Source: Deltaproteobacteria bacterium UBA5754 (GTDB taxonomy: Bacteria; Desulfobacterota; Dissulfuribacteria; Dissulfuribacterales; UBA5754). Taken from it: a stretch of 14,943 bases of DNA. Of the stretch, positions 7,798 through 13,545 are shown piece by piece. Under the pieces are notes generated by a model that was given only the letters and a program-made list of their open reading frames with translations, did no database searches and was not told the DNA's origin. How positions within the stretch are numbered: the stretch's first letter is position 1; every line of letters begins with the position of its first letter. The translations under genes and the position numbers were made by a program. The stretch is taken from the NCBI GenBank assembly GCA_002419025.1, contig DIFG01000019.1:1-14943 (forward strand). The letters are read 5' to 3'.

Positions 7798-8537
7798 TTA
7801 ATTCCGACTCCGAAGGCCTTGAGTTCGCCGGCTTCTAGTTCCCGGATCTGCCCGTCCCTGAGGCCGAGACGCCGGTCCATACGTTCGGCGAGTGCGAGGT
7901 TGTGGGTGACGATCAGTATGGTAAGTGAATATTTTTTGTTCAGGGAAAAGAAAAGGTCCGCGACCTTTCGCCCCGTCGTTTCGTCCAGATTACCCGTCGG
8001 CTCGTCCGCGAGGATGATGGAAGGATCGCGGACCATGGCCCGGGCAAGGGCAACGCGTTGCTGTTCTCCCCCGGAGAGTTGTCCAGCCCGGTGCCCAAGC
8101 CTTTCTCCCATTCCGAGTTCCCGAAGGATGGCTTCGGCCTTCTCCGTGGCCTCGCGTCTTGGGATCGCCGCGACCAGGCATGGGAGCATCACGTTTTCAA
8201 GGGCGGTGAATTCGGGAAGGAGACGATGAAACTGGAATACGAACCCGATTTTTTCGTTTCTGAACCTGGAAAGGGCCTTGTCAGGCCAGGAGAAGACGTT
8301 TTCTCCGAAATGAAGCACTGTGCCGGACGACGGATGGTCAAGGGTGCCCAAGATATGGAGAAGGGTTGTCTTGCCCACGCCCGATGCCCCGACGATGGCA
8401 ACCACTTCTCCACGGCGGATCTCCAATGTGACATCCCTCAGGACCGGTACCACGTTTTCATTGCTGCGGTATGTCTTCGCCAGTCCGGAGATGGAGATGA
8501 CGGGAGTCGCGTCACTCATTTCCCATGCCTCCGACAT
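7794..8537 (-). CDS. lolD: Lipoprotein-release ABC transporter ATPase LolD
   Basis: This ATPase would power the LolC/E inner-membrane complex that releases outer-membrane lipoproteins to LolA. The 247 residues show Walker A GASGVGKT (50-57), Q-loop Gln102 in FQFHRLLPEF, signature LSGGEQQ (154-160), Walker B IILADE (174-179) and His212 of the switch. The MacB/LolD subfamily is indicated by LLPEFTALENV and by LADEPTGNLD. No LolC or LolE permease is encoded within the window, so the partner must lie elsewhere; another MacB/FtsE-like exporter ATPase is the alternative. Two starts are plausible: ATG 8537 (AGGAGGG, 7 nt spacer) and ATG 8519 (GGAGG, 8 nt spacer). The second gives the more typical LolD N-terminus. 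Both overlap the UPF0251 gene. Confidence 0.88.
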   Translation of the reverse strand: MSEAWEMSDATPVISISGLAKTYRSNENVVPVLRDVTLEIRRGEVVAIVGASGVGKTTLLHILGTLDHPSSGTVLHFGENVFSWPDKALSRFRNEKIGFVFQFHRLLPEFTALENVMLPCLVAAIPRREATEKAEAILRELGMGERLGHRAGQLSGGEQQRVALARAMVRDPSIILADEPTGNLDETTGRKVADLFFSLNKKYSLTILIVTHNLALAERMDRRLGLRDGQIRELEAGELKAFGVGIK

Positions 8538-8820
8538 GGTAGTGCCCTCCTGTGATCCTCAGGGCATATCCGGAGACGATGGCCATGGCGACCGTCCGCC
8601 GTGCCTCGGAGAGGATGCGACCGAAGGTCTGGCGCGAGACCCCCATCTGGGATGCAGCGGTTTCCTGATCGAGCCCGAGCACGTCCACGAGCTTCAATGC
8701 CTCGAGACCATCGCAGGTGAGGGTGATCTCCACGAGATTTCTGAGCGGAATACCCCTGGGCTTGAAGGACGATATGTCCGGCTCACGCGAAATGATGCGG
8801 CACTTGGGGGATCTGGGCAT
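8512..8820 (-). CDS. UPF0251 (DUF134) family predicted DNA-binding protein
   Basis: The 102-residue protein opens with MPRSPKCR, close to the MPRPxKCR start typical of UPF0251. Residues about 38-75 form a helix-turn-helix like sigma-70 region 4: LDQETAASQMGVSRQTFGRIL at 50-70 reads as turn and recognition helix. It probably binds DNA, but no target is known to me. The family is often seen near iron-sulfur or NifX-like proteins, unlike here. The start lies 12 bp after the hisC stop and the end overlaps the lolD start, so it is co-transcribed with the envelope genes and might regulate them; that is inference. No ribosome binding site is evident upstream, which fits translational coupling to hisC. 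Confidence 0.85.
   Translation of the reverse strand: MPRSPKCRIISREPDISSFKPRGIPLRNLVEITLTCDGLEALKLVDVLGLDQETAASQMGVSRQTFGRILSEARRTVAMAIVSGYALRITGGHYHVGGMGNE
8528..8551 (-). promoter_or_regulatory. Two consecutive ribosome binding sites for lolD
   Basis: On the minus strand AGGAGGG (8551-8545) precedes ATG 8537, and GGAGG (8532-8528) precedes ATG 8519, in the same frame and with good spacing for each. The second lies within the codons used by the longer form. Both lie inside the 3' end of the UPF0251 gene, so lolD translation is probably coupled to it. Which start dominates cannot be decided from sequence. Confidence 0.6.
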
Positions 8821-8832
8821 GGGGGAACTGCT

Positions 8833-9951
8833 TCAGGATCTGCGCAGGACCTTTTCGAGAGCTGTTACACAACGCTCATTCTCTCTGGGAAGGCCAGCAG
8901 TGATCCTGATGTGTGTAGGGAAACCGTATGCGCCCATGGCCCGCACTATGACACCCTGGCGAAGCATCATTTCGAAGACCGTTTTGGCATCCTTTTTCAC
9001 GTCAACGAGAACGAAATTCGTCTTGGAAGGGTATACGGTGCAGCCGAGCCCATGAAGACTTTCGGTGAGATATGTCTTTGCCTTCCGGGTGAGCTCGATG
9101 GTCGCCTGGAGGTGCATGGCGTCTTTCAGGGCAGCCAAGGCGCCTGTCTGGGCAAGGGAGTTTACGTTGAAGGGCTGGCGGACCCTCTCGAGTAAGGTCG
9201 CCAGATCCGGGGACATGAGGCCGTAGCCTACCCGCAGACCGGCAAGTCCGTAGGCCTTGGAAAAGGTGCGGAGGACTACGATGCGCTGGTCCTTGCCGAG
9301 GATGGAGACGCCTTGGACCGTTTCAGAGGGTGTGTCCACAAACTCCATGTAGGCCTCGTCGAGAACAACGACGACGTCACGGGGCAACCCGGCAAGAAAG
9401 GTCTCGAATTGTTTGGGAGAGATTACCGTTCCAGTGGGGTTGTTGGGGTTGTCGAGAAAGATGATCCGCGTCTTTTTTGTCACGGCACGGGCGATGGAGG
9501 TGAGGTCGTGGTGGAGATCGGCAAGGGGGACGATCACATTTTTGCCTCCTGCCGCCTGGACAACCTTGCGGTAGACGAGAAAGCTCGGCTCACTGCTGAC
9601 CACGGCGTCTCCGGCGCGGACGAATACCCGCACGAGGAGTTCGATGAGTTCATTGGAACCGTTCCCAAGGACGATGCCTTCGGGCTTCAGTCCGTAACGC
9701 GCCGCGATTGCCTGCTTGAGGTCGTGGGCGCTTCCGTCCGGGTACCGGTGGAGGTTCGTGAGGGCGTTGCCAACGGCCTCGACGGCCAGCGGCGAGGGGC
9801 CGAGTGGGTTCTCGTTCGATGCAAGTTTGACGATATCCCGTATTCCGTATTCGCGTTCCAATTCCTCTATGGGTTTCCCGGGGGGATAAGGAACGAGGCT
9901 TGTAAGATAATCGGGAATATCCCAGGAAGGTTGAGTGTCTGGGTAGTTCAT
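8833..9951 (-). CDS. hisC: Histidinol-phosphate aminotransferase HisC
   Basis: HisC is a PLP-dependent class I/II aminotransferase that converts imidazole-acetol phosphate and glutamate to histidinol phosphate in histidine synthesis. The 372-residue protein has SNENPLGPSP (45-54), HRYPDG (68-73), NPNNPTG (168-174), DEAY with Asp198, and RTFSKAYGLAGLR (228-240) with Schiff-base Lys232. These features fit HisC, though related enzymes can act on aromatic amino acids. The ATG at 9951 has AAAGGA 10 nt upstream; extending the frame to 10125 adds unrelated sequence that runs through an AT-rich leader and a repeat. It is the first gene of the minus-strand cluster, so the promoter for the whole unit is expected just upstream (about 9955-10035). 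No other his gene is in the window. Confidence 0.92.
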   Translation of the reverse strand: MNYPDTQPSWDIPDYLTSLVPYPPGKPIEELEREYGIRDIVKLASNENPLGPSPLAVEAVGNALTNLHRYPDGSAHDLKQAIAARYGLKPEGIVLGNGSNELIELLVRVFVRAGDAVVSSEPSFLVYRKVVQAAGGKNVIVPLADLHHDLTSIARAVTKKTRIIFLDNPNNPTGTVISPKQFETFLAGLPRDVVVVLDEAYMEFVDTPSETVQGVSILGKDQRIVVLRTFSKAYGLAGLRVGYGLMSPDLATLLERVRQPFNVNSLAQTGALAALKDAMHLQATIELTRKAKTYLTESLHGLGCTVYPSKTNFVLVDVKKDAKTVFEMMLRQGVIVRAMGAYGFPTHIRITAGLPRENERCVTALEKVLRRS

Positions 9952-10037
9952 GTAGATCGTGTCCTTTTGAGCAAAATGCCACCCGGGGAAAAATACACCA
10001 ACAGAAATAATAATAAAACATGCATGATCATTGTAGA
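9952..10037 (-). promoter_or_regulatory. AT-rich leader upstream of hisC, probable promoter region
   Basis: The 86 bp between the hisC start and the first palindrome include an AT-rich stretch; on the minus strand TATTATTATTTCTG and TATTTTT offer -10-like hexamers. I cannot find a convincing -35 partner at 16-18 bp. As the only sizeable gap upstream of the ten-gene cluster, this is the likeliest place for its promoter, but the exact site is undetermined. Confidence 0.3.
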
Positions 10038-10065
10038 GTAGGGGCGAATCAAGATTCGCTCCTAC
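10038..10065. repeat. Short palindrome GTAGGGGCGAATC / GATTCGCTCCTAC
   Basis: Two 13-nt arms (10038-10050 and 10053-10065) separated by AA are reverse complements with one mismatch, which is a G-U pair in RNA of the minus strand-like fold. A related palindrome, with arms centred on GGCGAATC and GATTCGCC, lies at 14844-14871 inside another repeat. This is a mobile or repetitive extragenic palindrome, sitting just upstream of the presumed hisC operon promoter. Confidence 0.75.
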
Positions 10066-10071
10066 AGTGTG

Positions 10072-10182
10072 CGCCGCATGGGCAAAGGATGCAGTGTGTA
10101 TAATCGCAAGACAGCCGATTTGCACTGCCAGAGAAAGTCCCGAAGGAGTTGTGTTCGGATACGGATGTCATGTACGCAACAG
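10072..10182 (+). repeat. Diverged copy of the 111-nt hairpin module
   Basis: This stretch aligns without gaps over 111 nt to 10681-10791, sharing CGCATGGGC, GGATGC, GACAG, CGATTTGCAC and the closing CAG, but with many substitutions. The hairpins present in the 10.7-kb and 14.7-kb copies are mostly lost, so this looks like an old, decayed copy. Read in the frame starting near 10069 it stays open, like the other copies, but I see no evidence of a real protein. Confidence 0.65.
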
Positions 10183-10210
10183 ATGATAGCACTGCAAAAA
10201 CCTCAAAATC

Positions 10211-10336
10211 TGACCCTGCTCAAAAAGTCCGAGATGCAAGGCACGAAATTTTCCAGGAATGAGGCGTACTTAGCGTACGTCGCAGTGACTGGAAAATTGA
10301 AGCAACGCCGCAGATCGGGTTTTTTCAGCAGGGTCA
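10211..10336. repeat. 126-bp near-palindromic element (MITE-like)
   Basis: The ends are inverted: TGACCCTGCT at 10211-10220 and AGCAGGGTCA at 10327-10336, with A and T runs just inside each. Further in, AATTTTCCAG pairs perfectly with CTGGAAAATT, and the centre GGCGTAC-TTAGC-GTACGTC forms a final hairpin. The whole element could fold into one long imperfect stem-loop or cruciform. No reading frame of note is inside. A second, interrupted copy lies at 14710-14887. The overall layout resembles a non-autonomous palindromic transposable element; no transposase is present. Confidence 0.8.
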
Positions 10337-10340
10337 ACAG

Positions 10341-10362
10341 ATCGGTTTTTGGGTGGCATCAC
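10341..10362 (+). repeat. Isolated repeat end GATCGG-T tract-ATCA
   Basis: GATCGGTTTTTGGGTGGCAT followed by CAC resembles the 3' end shared by the neighbouring repeats (10313-10336, minus strand 11829-11851, and 10793-10816): a GATCGG or GGATA block, a run of five or six T, then a segment ending in ATCA or GTCA. It appears to be a stranded end of another copy. Confidence 0.45.
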
Positions 10363-10375
10363 GAATGGGGGAATT

Positions 10376-10549
10376 CCTGAATCCGTGGGCCGACGGCACG
10401 GGGTTTTTGTTCCGTGCGGCAAATAGCCCCGTCCATGGGGGCGGATTTGCCGACGGCGCCCGTCCATGGGCTTCTCACTCCACAAATACCCCGACCGTCG
10501 GCTTATTACGTGAAATCAAAAGGTTGAGTGCATATCTCACGGATTCAGG
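10376..10549. repeat. 174-bp element with perfect 12-bp terminal inverted repeats and internal hairpins
   Basis: CCTGAATCCGTG (10376-10387) and CACGGATTCAGG (10538-10549) are perfect inverted ends. Inside, GCCGACGG plus a CGGGGTTTTTGT-like block near 10390-10410 is repeated inverted at about 10481-10503. The centre holds a strong hairpin: CGGCAAAT (10417-10424) with ATTTGCCG (10445-10452) enclosing GCCCC/GGGGC, then a second GCCCGTCCATGGGC hairpin. Right-hand parts recur at 11895-11955. No target-site duplication is obvious. It looks like a miniature inverted-repeat element or structured RNA. Confidence 0.75.
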
Positions 10550-10680
10550 GGATTTTTTGGATGGCGTATTGTCCCATTACCCTTTTCCATGCTAATTTTA
10601 GATAAAATCGAAAAATACCCCTTTCGCCCGATAGCTGTATTGTTCACCTGCCCGCAGGCAGGTCGGTAAAAATGCTCATA
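10550..10680. other. Intergenic spacer with a small GC-rich hairpin
   Basis: This spacer is mostly AT-rich and carries no gene that I can support. The only structured site is the ACCTGCC/GGCAGGT hairpin at 10646-10663. CTTTCGCCCG at 10621-10630 also occurs as the first ten bases of the window, probably by chance or as a repeat fragment. Confidence 0.5.
10646..10663. repeat. Perfect 7-bp hairpin ACCTGCC-CGCA-GGCAGGT
   Basis: The 7-bp stem and 4-nt loop form a tight palindrome. Sequences of the type ACCTGCCxGCAGGCAGGT recur widely in bacterial intergenic DNA as short palindromic repeats. There is no T tract following on either strand, so it is not a classical terminator. Confidence 0.6.
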
Positions 10681-10816
10681 CGTCGCATGGGCGAAGGATG
10701 CGGCTCACAAATCGGCAGGACAGTCGATTTGCACGGCCGAAGGCAGCCCGGAAGGGGTGGCGTCCAAGGACGGACGCCATGCACACAGCAGTTGGATACT
10801 TTTTGCGACGCCATCA
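10679..10816 (+). repeat. Hairpin-array repeat module directly upstream of the DHH gene
   Basis: Within this 138-bp repeat, 10707-10784 matches the reverse complement of 14734-14811 with about three differences in 78 nt. In order it can form CAAATCGGC/GTCGATTTG, GCC-GAA-GGC, a CCC/GGGG hairpin with a GGAA-type loop, and GGCGTCC/GGACGCC. The left edge (TACGTCGCATGGGCGAAGG...) and right edge (TTTTTGCGACGCCATCA, 10800-10816) recur inverted just after the DHH gene at 11829-11889. Transcription of the DHH gene would place these hairpins in its 5' leader. Confidence 0.8.
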
Positions 10817-10823
10817 AGATCTT

Positions 10824-11831
10824 ATGGACAAGAAATTTCAACATCCTTCGTCGACGAAAAATCTCACTTACAGGGCAAGGCTCAGGGCCTTTCTTCAGCT
10901 CTTCAAACGGGATGACCATGTCCTTGTTGTCATAGTGGCTGACCCCGATTCCATGGCGAGTGCCTTTGCCGTGAAGCGTCTCCTCGCCCGTCGCGTCGAC
11001 GATGTTACTATCGCACATCCCAATGAAATCAAACGGGTGAACAATATCGCCATGCGCGATCTTCTCAAGATCCCGCTGCAGCGGCTCAAGTCCGTGAAAA
11101 AGGCATCTTTCACCAAGTTCGTTCTCTTGGATTCCCAGCCTGGACACATGCCGGAACTTTCGGAATTCTCCTACGATGCGGTAATAGACCACCATCCCTA
11201 TACCACGGGCTGGGAGGCTGGTTTCGTGGATATTCGAACCGAATACGGGGCAACCGCCTCCATGATGGTCGAGTATCTAAAGGCCGCCAACATCCGTCCG
11301 TCCGTTGCCCTTGCAACCGCCCTTTTTTATGGAATAAAGGTGGATACCCAGAATTTTGCCAAAAAGGCGATCCTTTCGGATGTCCTCTGCTTCCAGTATC
11401 TGTTCAAGCTCATCAACCAGAATCTCCTCAGCCGGATTGAGAACGCCGACATCAGGCGTTCCGAACTCAGGTTCTTTCGGATTGCCCTCGATCAGGTGAA
11501 GATCAGTCAGAATAGGATTTATGCCCACATTGGCAAGGTCCCGAATCCGGATATCCTTGTCGTCATCGCGGATTTTTTTGCCCATGTTCACGATATCGGC
11601 TGGGTGATCGTTTCCGGAAGGTATGGAGATAAACTCGTGGTCATCTTTCGCTCTGACGGATACAAAAAGGACGCGGGAAAACTTGCATCAAAGGCCTTTG
11701 GTGACGTGGGTTCGGCAGGCGGGCATCGTCAAAGCGCCCGGGCTGAGATCCCTCTCAAAAACCTTCCTGAGGATTTTATCGAGGGCATGAACACCGCCCA
11801 ATTACAGCGTTTTGTGAAAAAACACCTGTGA
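10824..11831 (+). CDS. DHH/DHHA1 family phosphoesterase (NrnA-like)
   Basis: DHH phosphoesterases hydrolyse phosphodiester or phosphoanhydride bonds in short oligonucleotides, pAp or cyclic dinucleotides using two metal ions. The 335-residue protein shows the metal-binding motifs in order: ADPDS (39-43), LLDSQPG with Asp103, the name-giving DHH at 122-124, and GIKVDTQ with Asp174. The C-terminal DHHA1 domain ends with GGHRQSARA (299-307), the substrate-binding loop. NrnA-like oligoribonuclease/pAp phosphatase is the closest guess; exact substrate is uncertain. ATG 10824 is chosen because upstream codons (to 10698) lie inside a repeat module; no clear ribosome binding site is seen. The gene is bracketed by inverted repeat ends, the downstream one beginning at its TGA. 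It stands alone on the plus strand, divergent from hisC. Confidence 0.85.
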   Translation: MDKKFQHPSSTKNLTYRARLRAFLQLFKRDDHVLVVIVADPDSMASAFAVKRLLARRVDDVTIAHPNEIKRVNNIAMRDLLKIPLQRLKSVKKASFTKFVLLDSQPGHMPELSEFSYDAVIDHHPYTTGWEAGFVDIRTEYGATASMMVEYLKAANIRPSVALATALFYGIKVDTQNFAKKAILSDVLCFQYLFKLINQNLLSRIENADIRRSELRFFRIALDQVKISQNRIYAHIGKVPNPDILVVIADFFAHVHDIGWVIVSGRYGDKLVVIFRSDGYKKDAGKLASKAFGDVGSAGGHRQSARAEIPLKNLPEDFIEGMNTAQLQRFVKKHL

Positions 11832-11889
11832 TGGCGTTGCAAAAAACCGATCCGCAGCCCTACGCAGCATCCCTCGCCCTTGCGGCGTA
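11829..11889 (-). repeat. Short inverted copy of the repeat frame, starting at the DHH stop codon
   Basis: On the minus strand this reads TACGCCGCAAGGGCGAGGG... and ends ...TTTTTTGCAACGCCATCA. The first 23 nt match 10679-10701 at 20 positions, and the last 17 nt match 10800-10816 at 16. The hairpin array present in the 10.7-kb copy is replaced by about 20 unrelated nt. The TGA of the DHH gene (11829-11831) is the outermost triplet of the repeat. Confidence 0.7.
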
Positions 11890-11894
11890 CGCCC

Positions 11895-11955
11895 GGCGTC
11901 CGTCCATAGGTGCCTCACTCCACAAACACCCTGGCCGTCGGCTCATGGATTCAGG
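11895..11955 (-). repeat. Partial copy of the 174-bp terminal-inverted-repeat element
   Basis: The plus strand at 11895-11943 matches 10455-10503 at about 41 of 49 positions, including CTCACTCCACAAA and CCGTCGGCT. It then goes straight to ATGGATTCAGG, while the 10.5-kb copy has about 35 extra nt before its CACGGATTCAGG end. Read on the minus strand, CCTGAATCC-TG-GCCGACGG also matches the left end at 10376-10396. A T run follows at about 11956-11962, so transcripts from the DHH gene might end here, though no strong stem precedes it. Confidence 0.65.
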
Positions 11956-12004
11956 TTTTTTTAGGGAACTTCCAGCGCGTTCATCCATGATGGAGAGATA
12001 ACCA

Positions 12005-12373
12005 ATGCCCATTTACGAATACCGTTGTTCGGCCTGCGGAAAGATTTCCTCCCATCTCGTGCTCAATAGGGATTCTTTTATACCTGTATGTATGCACTGC
12101 GGGGGCACGGACATGAAGAAGCTCGTTTCCCGGGTCAACATGCGTCTTTCAGAAGAGACGCGCATGGAACGGCTCGCCGATCCGGCCCTTTTCGGAGGAA
12201 TCGATGAAAACGATCCGAAAAGTGTGGCGAAGATCATGAAAAAGATGGGAGGGCTCATGGACGACGATTCCGGAGTGGATATGGATCAGATGGTCGAGGA
12301 GGCCATGGAAGAGGCCGAGTCTTCTAGCGGAGAGGGTTGTTCTGGAGGGGAGGGGGCATGTCTCGAATCGTAG
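12005..12373 (+). CDS. FmdB-family zinc-ribbon protein
   Basis: The 122-residue protein starts with the FmdB/CxxC putative regulatory-protein signature MPIYEYRCSACG. Cys8, Cys11, Cys29 and Cys32 make two CxxC knuckles able to bind one zinc ion (or possibly iron). Residues 45-95 are helical and charged, and the tail is acidic and Glu/Ser/Gly rich with two further Cys (GCSGGEGAC). FmdB was first linked to amidase and formamidase operon regulation, but for most members the function is unknown. The ATG at 12005 has GGAGAG 7 nt upstream. The 3' end overlaps the glgC-like gene by 16 bp, and the codons of its Gly-rich tail form that gene's ribosome binding site, so the two are expressed together. 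Confidence 0.88.
   Translation: MPIYEYRCSACGKISSHLVLNRDSFIPVCMHCGGTDMKKLVSRVNMRLSEETRMERLADPALFGGIDENDPKSVAKIMKKMGGLMDDDSGVDMDQMVEEAMEEAESSSGEGCSGGEGACLES
12344..12357 (+). promoter_or_regulatory. Purine-rich ribosome binding site of the glgC-like gene
   Basis: GGAGGGGAGGGGGC lies immediately before ATG 12358 and inside the last codons of the FmdB gene. It decides the start: the frame is open to ATG 12337, but that codon precedes the purine tract, and only the later start gives the normal MSRIVAFVLAGG N-terminus. Confidence 0.75.
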
Positions 12374-13545
12374 CGTTCGTACTCGCCGGCGGCAGGGTGG
12401 ACGAACTCAGCGTCCTCACCCACCTGAGGCCTAAGGCCACGGTTCCTTTTGGCGGTCTCTACCGGATCATAGATTTTCCCTTGAGCAATCTCATGCATTC
12501 GGGAATCGAAAGGGTGGGCATCCTCAGCCAGTACCGTTCCTCCTCCCTTGTCGAGCATATCGCATCGGGGGCATCCTGGGACATGGTCGGCAGATGCCGG
12601 GGGATCTCCATCCTTCCGCCTTATCAGGGGCTTCTTGCGTCCGATTGGTACAAGGGCTCGGCAGACGCCGTGTACCAGAATCTGGATTTTCTCGAGACCC
12701 ACAAACCCGACCTCGTTCTCGTCGCATCCGGTGACCATGTCTATCATATGGACTACCGGGAGATGGTCCGTTTCCACAAGGACATGGAGGCGGATGTGAC
12801 CGCCGCCTTCGTCGAGCTTCCCGACGACGGCCTTTCCCGCTTCGGCCTTGCGCGCATTGCAGAGGACGATCCACGGGGAGGGCGCGTACTCGAATACCGG
12901 GAAAAACCCGCGATTCCCATATCCCGAAACGTCTCCATGACCGTCTATCTCTTTCGGCCGAGCGTTCTTGTGGAGGTCCTTCGTGAGAACGCCATGAGCG
13001 AGTCCCACGAGTTCGGCAGGGACATCCTGTCGGTACTTCGCGACAGGTACCGTTTTTTCGGGTACCGGTTTCATGGATACTGGGCCTACTGCAGGACCCT
13101 CCAGGAGTATTGGGCGGCCAGTATGGATCTCTTGGGGGACTCTCCCGCCATATGCCTTGGTGACTGGAAGGTCAGGACGAACCTTGACCACGAGGAGATC
13201 AGGGACAGGGCCCCGGCCCTGGTCGGTCCGTCCTCGGCGGTCGTGAACTCCCTTCTCTACAACGGTGTCCGTGTGGAAGGCAGGGTGGAGAATTCCATCC
13301 TCTTTTCGGGGGTGCACGTGGGAGAGGGCGCGGTCGTGCGGGACTCGATCCTCTTTTTCGACACCCAAGTTGGGCCGGAGTGCCGTGTTGACCGATCCAT
13401 CATGGACATTGGCGTGACGGTAGGAAAGGGGAGCAAGGTGGGCAAGGCCGGAGGAAAGCTGACCGTCATTGGCACCCGTGCCGAGGTCTATCAGGGATCG
13501 GTTATAGGGGAGGGGGAGGTCCTTCCTTGCGGCACGGAGAAGTGA
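12358..13545 (+). CDS. glgC: GlgC-like sugar-nucleotide pyrophosphorylase (glucose-1-phosphate adenylyltransferase family)
   Basis: Members of this family join ATP and glucose-1-phosphate to ADP-glucose for glycogen synthesis. The 395-residue protein has the nucleotidyltransferase fold with LAGG (9-12), RPKATVPFGGLYRIIDF (24-40), WYKGSADAVYQNLD (97-110), SGDHVYHMDY (124-133) with the metal-binding Asp126, and EKP (182-184) with Lys183 in the glucose-1-phosphate site. Residues about 285-385 form a hexapeptide left-handed beta helix, as in GlgC. It departs from classical GlgC in the phosphate loop: GGRVDELSVLT instead of GGRGTRL-PLT, so loss of the usual Gly and Arg may change nucleotide choice or allosteric control. 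The last 44 bp overlap the convergent GGEEF gene. The general family is sure; ADP-glucose as product is less so. Confidence 0.8.
   Translation: MSRIVAFVLAGGRVDELSVLTHLRPKATVPFGGLYRIIDFPLSNLMHSGIERVGILSQYRSSSLVEHIASGASWDMVGRCRGISILPPYQGLLASDWYKGSADAVYQNLDFLETHKPDLVLVASGDHVYHMDYREMVRFHKDMEADVTAAFVELPDDGLSRFGLARIAEDDPRGGRVLEYREKPAIPISRNVSMTVYLFRPSVLVEVLRENAMSESHEFGRDILSVLRDRYRFFGYRFHGYWAYCRTLQEYWAASMDLLGDSPAICLGDWKVRTNLDHEEIRDRAPALVGPSSAVVNSLLYNGVRVEGRVENSILFSGVHVGEGAVVRDSILFFDTQVGPECRVDRSIMDIGVTVGKGSKVGKAGGKLTVIGTRAEVYQGSVIGEGEVLPCGTEK

Noticed and set aside
8320..9195. 291-codon open frame on the plus strand
   Set aside because: Antisense to lolD, the UPF0251 gene and hisC, with no recognisable domain and no ribosome binding site.
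9952..10125. N-terminal extension of HisC by 58 residues
   Set aside because: It crosses an AT-rich leader and a palindrome, and HisC proteins begin near the ATG at 9951, which has a ribosome binding site.
10069..10380. 103-codon open frame on the plus strand
   Set aside because: It runs through three different repeats (hairpin module, palindromic element, stray repeat end), so its product is a translation of repeats, not a gene.
10376..10510. Possible CRISPR array
   Set aside because: Several similar GTCCATGG-containing segments occur, but they are palindromic hairpins of unequal spacing with no spacers of constant length and no cas gene.
10698..10823. N-terminal extension of the DHH protein
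   Set aside because: The frame is open, but these 42 codons are encoded by a repeat module that also occurs elsewhere, and the DHH fold does not need them.
11926..11965. Rho-independent terminator of the DHH gene
   Set aside because: A run of seven T is present, but only a 4-bp CCTG/CAGG stem with a long loop precedes it. Noted under the repeat entry instead.
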